A DNA stretch of 64,000 nt, taken from contig NZ_JOAX01000026.1 in assembly GCF_000720485.1 (NCBI RefSeq), positions 1-64,000 on the forward strand, read 5' to 3'. This document shows positions 52,383-61,013 of this stretch, in pieces. This DNA comes from Streptomyces ochraceiscleroticus (GTDB lineage: Bacteria > Actinomycetota > Actinomycetes > Streptomycetales > Streptomycetaceae). How positions within the stretch are numbered: the stretch's first letter is position 1; every line of letters starts with the position of its first letter. The notes beneath the pieces are model-generated. The model saw only the letters and a program-made list of their open reading frames with translations. It ran no database searches and was not told the DNA's origin. The position numbers and the translations under genes were made by a program.

Positions 52383-52982
52383 ATGAGTGACTGGCCCCAG
52401 CCCCCGGCCCCCGACTTCCACCACCCCGCGTCGTACGTCACGCTCGCCGGTGCCGACTGGCTCGCTTCGGCGAGTCCGCACCCCCGCCGGGTGCACCACC
52501 TGTGGGCCACCCATCCCACGGCACCGAGCGTGCTGCCCTGCGGCACGGTGTTCGACGTGATCAACGCACCCGCCCTGTTCGGCCGCCGGATGGCCGACTG
52601 CTTATGGGCGGCGGGACCCGGCTCCGGGCCGGTCGCCGTGCACCGCGGCCGGGTGCTGCTGTTCGCGGCCCGCGGCGCCGCCCAGCGGCTGCCGGCGCTG
52701 CTCTCCTGGGAGGAGTGGGCGCGGTCGGTGCCGCCGCTGCTGTGTCATGGCGCGGGGGACGCGGTGAGCATTCCGCCGCTGCACCCCTTCCCGCCCACGC
52801 CGGACTCCGCGCCGCCGTCCTCTCGCTGGCTGGTCGCCCCGGATGTCCGCGATCCCTGGCTGCCGGGCCCGGACGTCCTGCTGTGGGCGTGCGTACGGGC
52901 GGCCCGCGCGACCCCTTCGGAGAGCCCCGCCGCGCCCGACGCCGTACGCCCGGCCACGACCGGCGCCGACGCCCGCCCCTGA
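52383..52982 (+). CDS. bifunctional DNA primase/polymerase-like protein
   Basis: The 199-residue protein resembles Streptomyces proteins annotated as bifunctional DNA primase/polymerase (prim-pol N-terminal type): HPASYVTLAGADWLASASPHPRRVHHLWATHPTAPSVLPCGTVFDVI at the start and PLLCHGAGDAVSIPPL near residue 125. I cannot identify clear catalytic acidic residues, so polymerase activity is uncertain. It ends the DNA-processing gene group before tRNA-Lys. Confidence 0.7.
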   Translation: MSDWPQPPAPDFHHPASYVTLAGADWLASASPHPRRVHHLWATHPTAPSVLPCGTVFDVINAPALFGRRMADCLWAAGPGSGPVAVHRGRVLLFAARGAAQRLPALLSWEEWARSVPPLLCHGAGDAVSIPPLHPFPPTPDSAPPSSRWLVAPDVRDPWLPGPDVLLWACVRAARATPSESPAAPDAVRPATTGADARP

Positions 52983-53034
52983 GGCGTCCCCCTCCTGGCC
53001 ACCCACCCCCTTGAGCGCCCGTCCCGAGCCCCCT

Positions 53035-53072
53035 CACGGCGTCGATCACCGTGCCGGTCACGGCGTCGATCA
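53035..53072. repeat. 14-bp direct repeat before tRNA-Lys
   Basis: CACGGCGTCGATCA occurs at 53035-53048 and 53059-53072, 24 bp apart, between the primase-like gene and tRNA-Lys. The role is unknown. Confidence 0.6.
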
Positions 53073-53090
53073 TCAGCGGCGAATCGATTT

Positions 53091-53118
53091 TTGCCCTCCC
53101 CGATCAGGATGCTAAGGT
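53091..53118 (+). promoter_or_regulatory. tRNA-Lys promoter
   Basis: TTGCCC (53091-53096) and TAAGGT (53113-53118) are separated by 16 bp and lie about 15 bp before the tRNA. Confidence 0.55.
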
Positions 53119-53133
53119 TTTCCACGTCAGCAG

Positions 53134-53207
53134 GCGCCGCTAGCTCAGTTGGTTAGAGCAGCTGACTCTTAATCAGCGGGTCCGGGGTTCGAGTCCCTGG
53201 CGGCGCA
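53134..53207 (+). tRNA. tRNA-Lys (CTT)
   Basis: The cloverleaf has acceptor GCGCCGC/GCGGCGC, D arm GCTC/GAGC, anticodon stem GCTGA/TCAGC with loop CTCTTAA (anticodon CTT), T arm CGGGGTTCGAGTCCCTG and discriminator A. CCA is not encoded (CAG follows). Confidence 0.97.
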
Positions 53208-53214
53208 CAGACAC

Positions 53215-53246
53215 ACGAAGGCCCTCACTCCGGTGAGGGCCTTCGT
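53215..53246. terminator. terminator after tRNA-Lys
   Basis: A perfect 14-bp stem (53215-53228 with 53233-53246), loop TCCG. It also lies downstream of the convergent metalloprotease gene (stop 53277). Confidence 0.9.
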
Positions 53247-53276
53247 CGTATGCCGGGACGGGGCCGGGCCACAGGC

Positions 53277-54515
53277 TCAACCGCGCGTGACCCTTACCGT
53301 CCAGCCGCCCGCCGCCGTCCGGCCCGTCACCGCCACCCGTACGCCGTCCCCCGCGTCCAGGCTCTCGCCGACGTCCAGCGGCGCGTCCGCGAGCGGCGGG
53401 TGGACCGAGGCACCCCAGCAGGCCGAGGAGTGCGGGTGGCCGTCGAGCACCTGCACCGGGCCCTCGCTGGAGGGCGTGGCGCCGCGGACGCGGTAGACGA
53501 GCACGCCCTCGCGGCAGATACCGCGGTCGCTGCCGGCCGCGTTCCGCGCCTCGACGGCGATCGCGCCGCTCTCCCCCGTCCGGGCGACGAGCAGCCGCGA
53601 CCGCTGCCGGTCGCCGGGGCGCATGGGTGCGGAGAGGGGGTGCAGCGTGCGCACCGCGCTCCCGGTCGTGGGGATGCAGTCGACCTGGCGGTCGGAGAGC
53701 CAGCCGAGCTTCCACTTGTGCCAGGCGAAGGGCTCGGGGGCCATCCCGAACTGGCTGCCCATGAGGTCCCAGTCCCCCACGTACGTGTCCCAGTCGCCCA
53801 TGCCGTCGGCCGGCCGGTGGTAGAGGTCCGGCAGGTCGAAGACGTGGCCGGTCTCATGGGCGAGGACGTTGTGGTCCGGCGGGTTGTTCTCGAAGACCGT
53901 GACGAAGCGGTGGAGCGGGGCGCCGTCCGCCGTCAGCGGCTGGTCGAGGTTGACGACCTTGGTCGCATCGGAGTCGACGCCGGGCGCGTCCGGGTCGGCG
54001 ACCAGGTAGACCATGTCGTACCGGCCGAAGTCGACCTCCGCGTCGGCCGCCGCCACCGCGTCGTCGAGGTACGCGCTGCGCCCCGCGGCGTCCCAGTCGC
54101 GCTGTATCCCGTACGCGGTGGACGTGCGCGGCATCTTCACCCAGCGCCGCTGGATGTGCGGGCGCAGCCGGAACCTGCCGTACGAGGCCGTCTCGAAGAA
54201 GCGGCCGGTGGCGGGGAAGTAGTCGGTGGCGAGCCGGCGGGGGGCCACGCGCGGCCGCGCGTCGGGGAAGGACAGGAAGACCATGACGGCGTCGAGGGAG
54301 CCCCGCGGGCGCGCGTAGGTGCCGTTCCAGGAGTCCAGGCCCTCGGAGTGGTGGACGTCGGTGCGGGGCAGGGCGCAGGAGAGGGTGGCTTCGGAGGCGG
54401 TGGCGGGGGCGGCGACGATCGAGGTGGCGACCAGGGCGACCAGCGAGGTGGCGATCGCGGCGAACCGCCGCAGCCGTCCACGGTCCACCCCCTGGAGTGT
54501 CTGGGAGTGCGGCAC
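53277..54515 (-). CDS. secreted M6-like (immune inhibitor A type) zinc metalloprotease
   Basis: The 412-residue exported protease has a signal peptide (LRRFAAIATSLVALVATSIVAAPATA) and the zinc motif HETGHVFDLPDLYHRP, followed by GDWDLMGS as in M6 peptidases. The C-terminus is beta-rich (WTVRVTRG). The start is GTG at 54515 with GGGAGG five bases upstream; the longer frame lacks a signal peptide at its start. It converges on tRNA-Lys and is divergent from cdgA. Confidence 0.88.
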   Translation of the reverse strand: MPHSQTLQGVDRGRLRRFAAIATSLVALVATSIVAAPATASEATLSCALPRTDVHHSEGLDSWNGTYARPRGSLDAVMVFLSFPDARPRVAPRRLATDYFPATGRFFETASYGRFRLRPHIQRRWVKMPRTSTAYGIQRDWDAAGRSAYLDDAVAAADAEVDFGRYDMVYLVADPDAPGVDSDATKVVNLDQPLTADGAPLHRFVTVFENNPPDHNVLAHETGHVFDLPDLYHRPADGMGDWDTYVGDWDLMGSQFGMAPEPFAWHKWKLGWLSDRQVDCIPTTGSAVRTLHPLSAPMRPGDRQRSRLLVARTGESGAIAVEARNAAGSDRGICREGVLVYRVRGATPSSEGPVQVLDGHPHSSACWGASVHPPLADAPLDVGESLDAGDGVRVAVTGRTAAGGWTVRVTRG

Positions 54516-54830
54516 ATCGACCTCCCGGAACGGATTCGGAACACCCCATCCACCCTGTGGGGGTTCGTTGGGGTTCGTCCTGTTCCATGGGGCCAGTTGA
54601 GTGACAGCTACGCCCCGCTCCGTGATCACAGAACGTCACAATCGATCGGTCAGGACCGGTCGCCGCACAGGCGCGCACAGAAACCATCAAACATCCGTCA
54701 TCGATACGGATCATCGCAGTGGTGTTGCTGGCTAGGCCGTCCGGGAAACCTCTATGATCGCCACACTTACACCGCGGATTCCCCTTCCCCGAGACCGACC
54801 GACCGGACCAGCGCCAAGCGGGAGCGAGCA
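54516..54830. promoter_or_regulatory. divergent promoter region of metalloprotease and cdgA
   Basis: This 315-bp gap has no gene. AGTGA (54600-54604), GTGATCAC (54622-54629) and GTCAC (54635-54639) are half-sites that could fit a BldD target, which S. coelicolor cdgA is known to be. A short tandem GGGGTTCGT repeat lies near 54560-54578. No clear -35/-10 was found. Confidence 0.45.
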
Positions 54831-56744
54831 GTGAGCGGACACTCCGACGGCACGAGCCGCGCCCCCGGAGCGACACTGCCCGCGGTCACGGAGGGTGACG
54901 AAGCGGCCAACGAATGCGACGGTGGCACGCCTACGGGCGCCCAGCACACCGCCGCCCCGGACGACGCCCCGGGGCCCGCCCCCGGGACCGCCCCCGCGCC
55001 CCTCCGCGTCTCCCCCCACGGCTACCGCGCCGCCTTCGAGGCCGCCCGGCTGCCGATGGCCGTCCTCGGCCGCGACGGGCTGGTGACCGCCGCCAACCCC
55101 GCCTTCGGCGAGCTGCTGGGCAAGGACCCGCACGCGCTGGTCACCGCCTCCGCCGCCGACCTCACCGACCTCGGCGGCGACCCGCACATCTGGACCGCGT
55201 ACCGCGACGTGCTCGCCGGCCGCAGCGACCGGCTGCGCTGCACCCGCCGCCTGAAGCACCCCGAGGGCCACTCCCTCTGGGCCGAGGTGAGCGTCGAGCC
55301 GCTGCCCGGCGGGGACCGCGTCCTGCTCTCGGTCACGGACGTCAGCGACCGGCACGACCTGCAGGCCCGGCTGCGCCACCTCCAGATGCACGACCCGGTG
55401 ACCCGGTTGCCCAACCGCGCCCTGTTCTTCGAGCGGCTGGCCGCGGCCCTGGAGTCGGCGACGTACGACCGGGGCGGCACGGGCCGGATCGGCCTGTGCT
55501 ACCTCGACCTGGACGGCTTCAAGGCGGTCAACGACACGCTCGGGCACCGCGTCGGCGACCGGCTGCTGGGTGCCGTGGCACAGCGGCTGACCCGCTGCGG
55601 CGAGCACCCGTCCGGCCGCGCCGGGCGCGGCGGACAGCTCGTGGCCCGGCTGGGCGGCGACGAATTCGCGCTGCTGGTCGAGGACTCCACCGGCACCGAG
55701 CAGCTCGCTGACCTGGCGCAGTCGGTGCTGGACGCGCTGCAGCGGCCGTTCGATCTGGCGGGGCAGCGGCTGTCGGTGTCGGCGAGCATCGGGGTGGTGG
55801 AGCGGGCCGCGGCCGGCACGACGGCGACGGGCCTGATGCAGGCCGCCGACACGACGCTGTACTGGGCCAAGGCGGACGGCAAGGCCCGCTGGACGCTCTT
55901 CGACCCGGAGCGCAACGCGCACCGCATGACCCGGCAGGCGCTCTCCAGCACGCTGCGCCCGGCCGTCGACCGCGGCGAGTTCACACTGGAGTACCAGCCG
56001 CTGGTCGGGCTCGGCGACGGCCGGGCGCAGGGCGTGGAGGCGCTCGTACGGTGGCGGCACCCGCAGTTCGGGACACTTCCGCCGAATCGGTTCATCGGAC
56101 TGGCGGAGGAGAACGGCGCGATCGTCGAGCTGGGCCGCTGGGTCCTGGAGCGCGCCTGCCACCAGGCGCGCGCCTGGCAGCTCGCCCGCCCCGAGGAGCC
56201 GCCGCTCTTCGTGAGCGTGAATGTGGCCGTCCGTCAGGTCTGGGACTCCGACCTGGTCGCGGATGTGGCCCGGATCCTCGCCGAGACCGGGCTGGCGCCC
56301 GAGCTGCTGCAACTGGAGCTGACCGAGTCGGCCGTGATGGGCTCGGCGGGCCGCCCGCTGCAGGCCCTTCAGGCGCTCAGCGACATGGGCGTCCGCATCG
56401 CCATCGACGACTTCGGTACCGGCTACTCCAACCTGGCCTACCTCAGCCGGCTGCCCGTCTCCGTACTGAAGCTGGACGGCTCCTTCGTCCGCGGCTTCCG
56501 CTCCGAGGAACATCCGAACCCGGCGGACGAGACGATCGTGGAGGCGCTGGTCGCGCTGGCGCACCGGCTGGGCCTGACGGTCACGGCGGAGTGCGTGGAG
56601 AACGCCGAGCAGGCCGCACGGCTGCGCCGGATCGGTTGCGACACCGGCCAGGGCTGGCTGTACTCCCGCCCGCTGCCGGCCGACCGGGTCCCGGCGCTGC
56701 TGGCCGGAACCCCGGAAACCCCCGAAGAGGAGAACCGGGACTGA
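54831..56744 (+). CDS. cdgA: PAS-GGDEF-EAL cyclic-di-GMP enzyme
   Basis: The 637-residue cytoplasmic protein has a PAS domain at about residues 65-175 (AAFEAARLPMAVLGRDGLVTAANPAF), a GGDEF domain with an intact LGGDEFALLVED, and an EAL domain with EALVRWRHP and DDFGTGYSNLAYL. Both active sites look intact, so it may make and break cyclic di-GMP, the signal that controls BldD and sporulation. Position relative to adpA/orn and domain order match S. coelicolor CdgA (SCO2817, from memory). The start is GTG at 54831 with GGGAG upstream. Confidence 0.9.
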   Translation: MSGHSDGTSRAPGATLPAVTEGDEAANECDGGTPTGAQHTAAPDDAPGPAPGTAPAPLRVSPHGYRAAFEAARLPMAVLGRDGLVTAANPAFGELLGKDPHALVTASAADLTDLGGDPHIWTAYRDVLAGRSDRLRCTRRLKHPEGHSLWAEVSVEPLPGGDRVLLSVTDVSDRHDLQARLRHLQMHDPVTRLPNRALFFERLAAALESATYDRGGTGRIGLCYLDLDGFKAVNDTLGHRVGDRLLGAVAQRLTRCGEHPSGRAGRGGQLVARLGGDEFALLVEDSTGTEQLADLAQSVLDALQRPFDLAGQRLSVSASIGVVERAAAGTTATGLMQAADTTLYWAKADGKARWTLFDPERNAHRMTRQALSSTLRPAVDRGEFTLEYQPLVGLGDGRAQGVEALVRWRHPQFGTLPPNRFIGLAEENGAIVELGRWVLERACHQARAWQLARPEEPPLFVSVNVAVRQVWDSDLVADVARILAETGLAPELLQLELTESAVMGSAGRPLQALQALSDMGVRIAIDDFGTGYSNLAYLSRLPVSVLKLDGSFVRGFRSEEHPNPADETIVEALVALAHRLGLTVTAECVENAEQAARLRRIGCDTGQGWLYSRPLPADRVPALLAGTPETPEEENRD

Positions 56745-56781
56745 CGGGGCCCGTCACCGCCCCGCCAGTCCCGTCCCCCGT

Positions 56782-57942
56782 CTAGGAGGACGCGCCCGGC
56801 AGTCCGTACGCGTCCGCGATCAGCTCGTACGAGCGGAGGCGGGCCGCGCCGCCGTGGGCGTTGGCAGTGATCATCAGCTCGTTCGCGCCGGTGCGCTTGG
56901 CGAGGTCGTCCAGGCCTTGGCGGACCGCGTCGGGCGTGCCGTACACGACGTTGCCGAGCCAGCTCTCGACGAAGTCCTCCTCGACCATGCTGTACGGGTG
57001 GTTCTCCGCCTCCTCCGGCGTGGGCACGAGGCCGGGCCGGCCCGTGCGCAGCCGGATCATGGACAGCGCCCCGGCCAGCACCTGGCGGCGGGCCTCCGCC
57101 TCGGTCTCGCTCGCCAGCGCGCCGACGCCGATCAGCGCGTACGGCTCGTCCAGCACGGCCGAGGGACGGAAGGTCTCGCGGTACAGGTCCAGCGCGGGGA
57201 TGGTGTTCTGCGCGGAGAAGTGGTGCGCGAAGGCGAACGGCAGGCCGAGCTGGGCGGCGAGCCGGGCGCTGAAGCCGGAGGAGCCGAGCAGCCAGACCGG
57301 CGGGCGGTGCGCGGACTGGACGCCGCCGGGCGAGGTGGCCTGGACCGGGCCCGGTACCGCGTGAATACGGGCGTAGGGGTGCCCGTCGGGGAAGTCGTCG
57401 TCCAGGAAGCGGATCAGTTCGGAGAGCTGCTGCGGGAAGTCGTCGGCACCCTCGTTGAGCCGTTCGGTGCGGCGCAGCGCGGCGGCGGTGGCGCCGTCGG
57501 TGCCGGGCGCGCGGCCGAGGCCGAGGTCGACGCGCCCCGGAGCCATCGCTTCGAGGGTGCCGAACTGCTCGGCGATCACCAGCGGCGCGTGGTTGGGCAG
57601 CATGACGCCGCCGGAGCCGAGCCGGATGGACTCGGTCTGCGCGGCGAGGTGGGCCAGGATGACGGCCGGCGAGGAGGAGGCGACGCCGGGCATGGAGTGG
57701 TGCTCGGCGACCCAGTAACGGTGGTAGCCGCGGCGCTCGGCGGTCTGCGCGATGGCGGCCGCGGTGCGCAGCGCATCGGTGGCGGTGTTTCCGGCGCCGA
57801 CGGTCAGCAGGTCCAGCACGGACAGCGGTACGGGCGCGGTGCCCTGCGCCGTGCCCCGGATCTCGTCGTCGGTGGCGGGCGTGCCGGAGGCCCGGTCGGG
57901 TTCAGGGGCCGGGCCCCGGCTTGCGTCGTGGTGGCCGCTCAC
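56782..57942 (-). CDS. LLM class flavin-dependent oxidoreductase
   Basis: The 386-residue luciferase-like monooxygenase has VLDLLTVGAGNTATDALR, YWVAEHHSMPGVASSSP, RLGSGGVMLPNHAPLVIAEQFGTLEAMAPGRVDLGLGRAPGTDG and GTPDAVRQGLDDLAKRTGANELMI. It is predicted to use FMN or F420; the substrate is unknown. The start is GTG at 57942 with TAGGAGG upstream. It lies downstream of the maleate-isomerase-like genes on the same strand, with a gap of 109 bp. Confidence 0.92.
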   Translation of the reverse strand: MSGHHDASRGPAPEPDRASGTPATDDEIRGTAQGTAPVPLSVLDLLTVGAGNTATDALRTAAAIAQTAERRGYHRYWVAEHHSMPGVASSSPAVILAHLAAQTESIRLGSGGVMLPNHAPLVIAEQFGTLEAMAPGRVDLGLGRAPGTDGATAAALRRTERLNEGADDFPQQLSELIRFLDDDFPDGHPYARIHAVPGPVQATSPGGVQSAHRPPVWLLGSSGFSARLAAQLGLPFAFAHHFSAQNTIPALDLYRETFRPSAVLDEPYALIGVGALASETEAEARRQVLAGALSMIRLRTGRPGLVPTPEEAENHPYSMVEEDFVESWLGNVVYGTPDAVRQGLDDLAKRTGANELMITANAHGGAARLRSYELIADAYGLPGASS

Positions 57943-58051
57943 GGTGCGGGTCCTCCTAGGTAGCGGGTCTTCCCCGCGACCAACCGGAGTAGAACTCCGT
58001 TTATTCCCGGCGGCCGGTTCGCGGGGCCCGGTCGGGCCCCGCCGGCCCCCG

Positions 58052-58780
58052 TCAGCCCTCCCGCCGCGGCCCGGCGAAGAGGGTGCCCAGCTCCGGCCGG
58101 ACGATCTCCCGGTCCAGCAGCCGCAGGCCCTCCCAGACCGTGACCTGGTTGGCGGTGAGTACCGGCTTGTGCAGCGCCTCCTCCACGGCGGGGATGTATG
58201 CGGCGGTGTGCAGCGCGGTGTCGGGCAGCAGGACCACCTCGGCGTCCGAATGGTCGCCCGTACGGGCGAGGTGCAGCACGTCCTCCAGACCCCACGTCCC
58301 CACCTCGGCAGCGGTGATGATGCCGCTGCCGCAGGTCGAGACGACCTCCGTACCGGCCGACTTCAGGAAGGCGTGGAAGTACTCGGCCACGTCCTCCGGA
58401 TAGGTCGCCGCGATGGCCACCCGCTCGGCACCCAGCGCCTGGATGGCCCGCGCGAAGGCGAAGGAGGTACTGGAGGCGGGCAGCCCGGCGGTGGCCGACA
58501 GCTCCCGGACCTGCTCCTGCGCGCCCTCCCAGCCGAAGACGAAGCTGGCGCTGGTGCAGGACCAGACGACGGCCTCCGCCCCCTGGTCCTTCAGGTCGGC
58601 GACCCCTGCGGCCAGCCGCGCCGCCGACCCCATTTCGAGCAGGGCGTCCACCCGGTGCGCGTCCTCACCGATGTCGGTGTGGACCAGCGGCAGCCGGACA
58701 CCGCCGCCCAGGAGGGACTCGATACGGGGGTAGTCGTCCTCGGCGGAGTAGCCGGGGTAGAGGAAGCCGACCGTGGCCAT
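58052..58780 (-). CDS. maleate cis-trans isomerase / Asp-Glu racemase family protein, one catalytic Cys missing
   Basis: The 242-residue member of the Asp/Glu racemase-maleate isomerase-arylmalonate decarboxylase superfamily has the first active-site Cys in VVWSCTSASFVFG. At the expected second site it reads LPDTALHT, so the second Cys is absent. Ectoine-utilisation EutA proteins and maleate isomerases are relatives. GGGAGA precedes the ATG at 58780. It follows the two-Cys paralogue by 85 bp. Confidence 0.85.
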   Translation of the reverse strand: MATVGFLYPGYSAEDDYPRIESLLGGGVRLPLVHTDIGEDAHRVDALLEMGSAARLAAGVADLKDQGAEAVVWSCTSASFVFGWEGAQEQVRELSATAGLPASSTSFAFARAIQALGAERVAIAATYPEDVAEYFHAFLKSAGTEVVSTCGSGIITAAEVGTWGLEDVLHLARTGDHSDAEVVLLPDTALHTAAYIPAVEEALHKPVLTANQVTVWEGLRLLDREIVRPELGTLFAGPRREG

Positions 58781-58865
58781 GCAGATCTCCCATACGTGGT
58801 GCGGGTGCGGGTGTACGGAGCGACGTGCTGTTCAGATGGCGTACGCGCCTGTGGCCGGGAGGCCG

Positions 58866-59759
58866 TCAGGCGTCGTACGTATCGTCCGGAAAGGGCGGGG
58901 CGTCGAGCCCCTCGGCCGCTTCGGCCTCCGGTGCCGCGGGCGGACCCGCGAAGGCCGCCTCGGGCTCCGGCCGGTGTCGCGGCACGGCGTCCGGCGATCC
59001 GGACAGCGCCGCGGGGCCGCGTCTCGCGACGGGGTCGAGCAGTGCCTGGTACGGGCCTACCGCGTGGCTGCCGATGGCACGCAGCGCACCCCACATGGTG
59101 ACCTGGTTGGCCGACAGGACGGGCATCCGCAGCTCCGCCTCGAGCTGCGGGATCACGTCGTACGTCGGGAGGTTGGTGCAGCTGATGAAGAGCGCGTCGG
59201 TCGCGCCCACCACCGCCTGCCGCGCCATGTCGACGACGTCGCGGTAGGGCACCTTCCAGATGTGCCGGGTCAGGCCCAGGTAGGCGCGGCCCGTGACCGT
59301 GATGCCGGCTTCTGCCAGATACTCCTCCAGAGAGTCGGTGACGGATTTGGTGTACGGCGTGACCAGGGCGACCCGCCGTGCACCGATCTCGCACAGCGCG
59401 TCCAGCAGCGCCCCCGAAGTGGTCATCGAGGGCACCTCACCGGCCTGCTGCATGGCGGCGCACATGGCGCGCTCGCCCGCCACGCCGCCGACGAAGCTGC
59501 CCGAGGTGCAGGCGTAGGAGACCACCCGCGGCGAGACCGCGGACAGCGCCTGGACCGCTTCCCGGAGCGTTTCGTGCTCGCTGACCATCCGGGCGAGGTC
59601 GAGCGAGACCTCGACCGGTACGAAAGGGGTGCGGGTGAGGTGCAGGGACACGTCGTCGGGAACCCAGCGCCACAGCTCACGGTCGAGTGCGAAGTCGAAG
59701 GGCGCTACGACACCCACGCCGCACTGAGGCTGTGGGCCCCCGAGAAAAGAGACGTCCAT
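58866..59759 (-). CDS. maleate cis-trans isomerase family protein with both catalytic Cys
   Basis: The 297-residue paralogue of the next gene has both active-site Cys: VSYACTSGSFVGG and FISCTNLPTYD. An acidic, Ala/Pro-rich tail of about 50 residues follows the domain and is unusual. The enzyme should isomerise or racemise a dicarboxylate-type substrate. It is the first gene of a minus-strand set and is divergent from the D-2-hydroxyacid dehydrogenase, with overlapping promoters at 59850-59884. Confidence 0.85.
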   Translation of the reverse strand: MDVSFLGGPQPQCGVGVVAPFDFALDRELWRWVPDDVSLHLTRTPFVPVEVSLDLARMVSEHETLREAVQALSAVSPRVVSYACTSGSFVGGVAGERAMCAAMQQAGEVPSMTTSGALLDALCEIGARRVALVTPYTKSVTDSLEEYLAEAGITVTGRAYLGLTRHIWKVPYRDVVDMARQAVVGATDALFISCTNLPTYDVIPQLEAELRMPVLSANQVTMWGALRAIGSHAVGPYQALLDPVARRGPAALSGSPDAVPRHRPEPEAAFAGPPAAPEAEAAEGLDAPPFPDDTYDA

Positions 59760-59849
59760 GAATGGCCCCTAGAAGAACGAAGGGCTAGGCCATTGGCCAG
59801 GGAATCTGAAACTGCCGGCACAAGCCGGGACGTCGGGACAGAGCCGTTG

Positions 59850-59878
59850 TTGACACGGTAGATACGACTTCTTAGCGT
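59850..59878 (+). promoter_or_regulatory. sigma-70-type promoter for the dehydrogenase operon
   Basis: TTGACA (59850-59855), 17-bp spacer, TAGCGT (59873-59878), near-perfect consensus about 80 bp before the start at 59958. Confidence 0.75.
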
Positions 59879-59884
59879 GGTCAA
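59855..59884 (-). promoter_or_regulatory. divergent promoter for the maleate-isomerase-like genes
   Basis: Minus-strand TTGACC (59879-59884), 18-bp spacer, TACCGT (59855-59860). Its -10 overlaps the plus-strand -35 by one base, so the two promoters should compete for polymerase. Confidence 0.6.
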
Positions 59885-59957
59885 TCCTCGCATCTCAGGC
59901 ATCTGTCGGCGCCTCTTTCATTTAAAGGGGCACACGTTTCAGAACGGTTTCTGGCCC

Positions 59958-60923
59958 ATGACCGAAAACACCGTCCTTGTCCTTGGCTCCGACCCGCCGC
60001 CGAAGCTCGACAGACTGTCCGGACGCGCCAAAGTGATCTTTGCGGACGAGACCACGCTCGCCGGTCAACTTCCCACCGCCGATGTGCTCTTGGCCTGGGA
60101 TTTCACCTCCGACGCCATCCGCGACGCCTGGGCCGCCGGCGGCCCGCGGCCCGCCTGGGTGCACACCGCGAGCGCCGGCGTGGACCGGCTGCTGTGCCCC
60201 GGGCTCGTCGAGGACGAGACCGTTGTGACCAATGCGCGGGGCGTTTTCGAGCAGCCGATCGCGGAGTACGTCGCCGGTTTGGTGATCGCGATGGCCAAGG
60301 ATTTTTATGGCAGTTGGGAACTCCAGCGGCAGCGCCGATGGCAGCACAGGGAAACGCTGCGGGTGGCCGGATCGCGGGCCGTCGTGGTCGGTTCCGGGCC
60401 GATCGGGCGGGCCATCGGGCAGACCCTGAAGGTGCTCGGGATCAAGGTCGACCTGGTCGGACGCCGGGAGCGGCCGGATGATCCACAGTTCGGACTGGTG
60501 CATGCGAGCGACGCGCTGGACGGGCTGCTACCGGCCGCCGACTGGGTGGTGTGCGCCGCTCCGCTCACCGAGGAGACGCGCGGCCTTTTCGACCGGCGGG
60601 CGTTCGGCCGGATGAAGGAATCGGCCCGTTTCGTGAACGTGGGGCGCGGCCCGATGGTGATCGAGCAGGATCTCGTCGAGGCGCTCCGGGGCTGGAAGAT
60701 CGCGGCCGCCGCGCTGGATGTCTTCCAGCAGGAGCCGCTGGGGACGGACAGCCCGCTCTGGGACGTCCCGCACCTGATCGTCTCGCCGCACATGTGCGGG
60801 GACACCCTCGGCTGGCGGGACGCGCTCGCCGAGCAGTTCGTGGACAACTACGACCGCTGGGCGGCCGGCGAGCCGCTGCTGAACGTCGTCGACAAGCGGC
60901 TGGGGTACGTGCCGGTGCAGTAA
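59958..60923 (+). CDS. D-2-hydroxyacid dehydrogenase
   Basis: The 321-residue NAD(P)-dependent enzyme has the nucleotide motif VVGSGPIGRAIGQTL, substrate Arg in NVGRGPMVIEQDLVEAL and the catalytic His in SPHMCGD. It oxidises or reduces a 2-hydroxy acid. Upstream extension of the frame to 59877 looks non-coding. The amidase gene follows after 90 bp on the same strand. Confidence 0.93.
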   Translation: MTENTVLVLGSDPPPKLDRLSGRAKVIFADETTLAGQLPTADVLLAWDFTSDAIRDAWAAGGPRPAWVHTASAGVDRLLCPGLVEDETVVTNARGVFEQPIAEYVAGLVIAMAKDFYGSWELQRQRRWQHRETLRVAGSRAVVVGSGPIGRAIGQTLKVLGIKVDLVGRRERPDDPQFGLVHASDALDGLLPAADWVVCAAPLTEETRGLFDRRAFGRMKESARFVNVGRGPMVIEQDLVEALRGWKIAAAALDVFQQEPLGTDSPLWDVPHLIVSPHMCGDTLGWRDALAEQFVDNYDRWAAGEPLLNVVDKRLGYVPVQ

Positions 60924-61013
60924 GCCCGCGCGTACGGCTCCGCCGCGCCCGCCCGCGCCCCGGTCCGCCGGGGCGCATTCCGCGCACACTCCACTCCCCC
61001 GATGGAGGGCTTG

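Noticed and set aside
36451..53207. tRNA genes as integration (att) sites
   Set aside because: No integrase, excisionase or duplicated tRNA 3' end is seen next to either tRNA.
53250..54830. Upstream extension of the cdgA frame
   Set aside because: It runs antisense through the metalloprotease gene; the GTG at 54831 has a ribosome-binding site and domain order fits from there.
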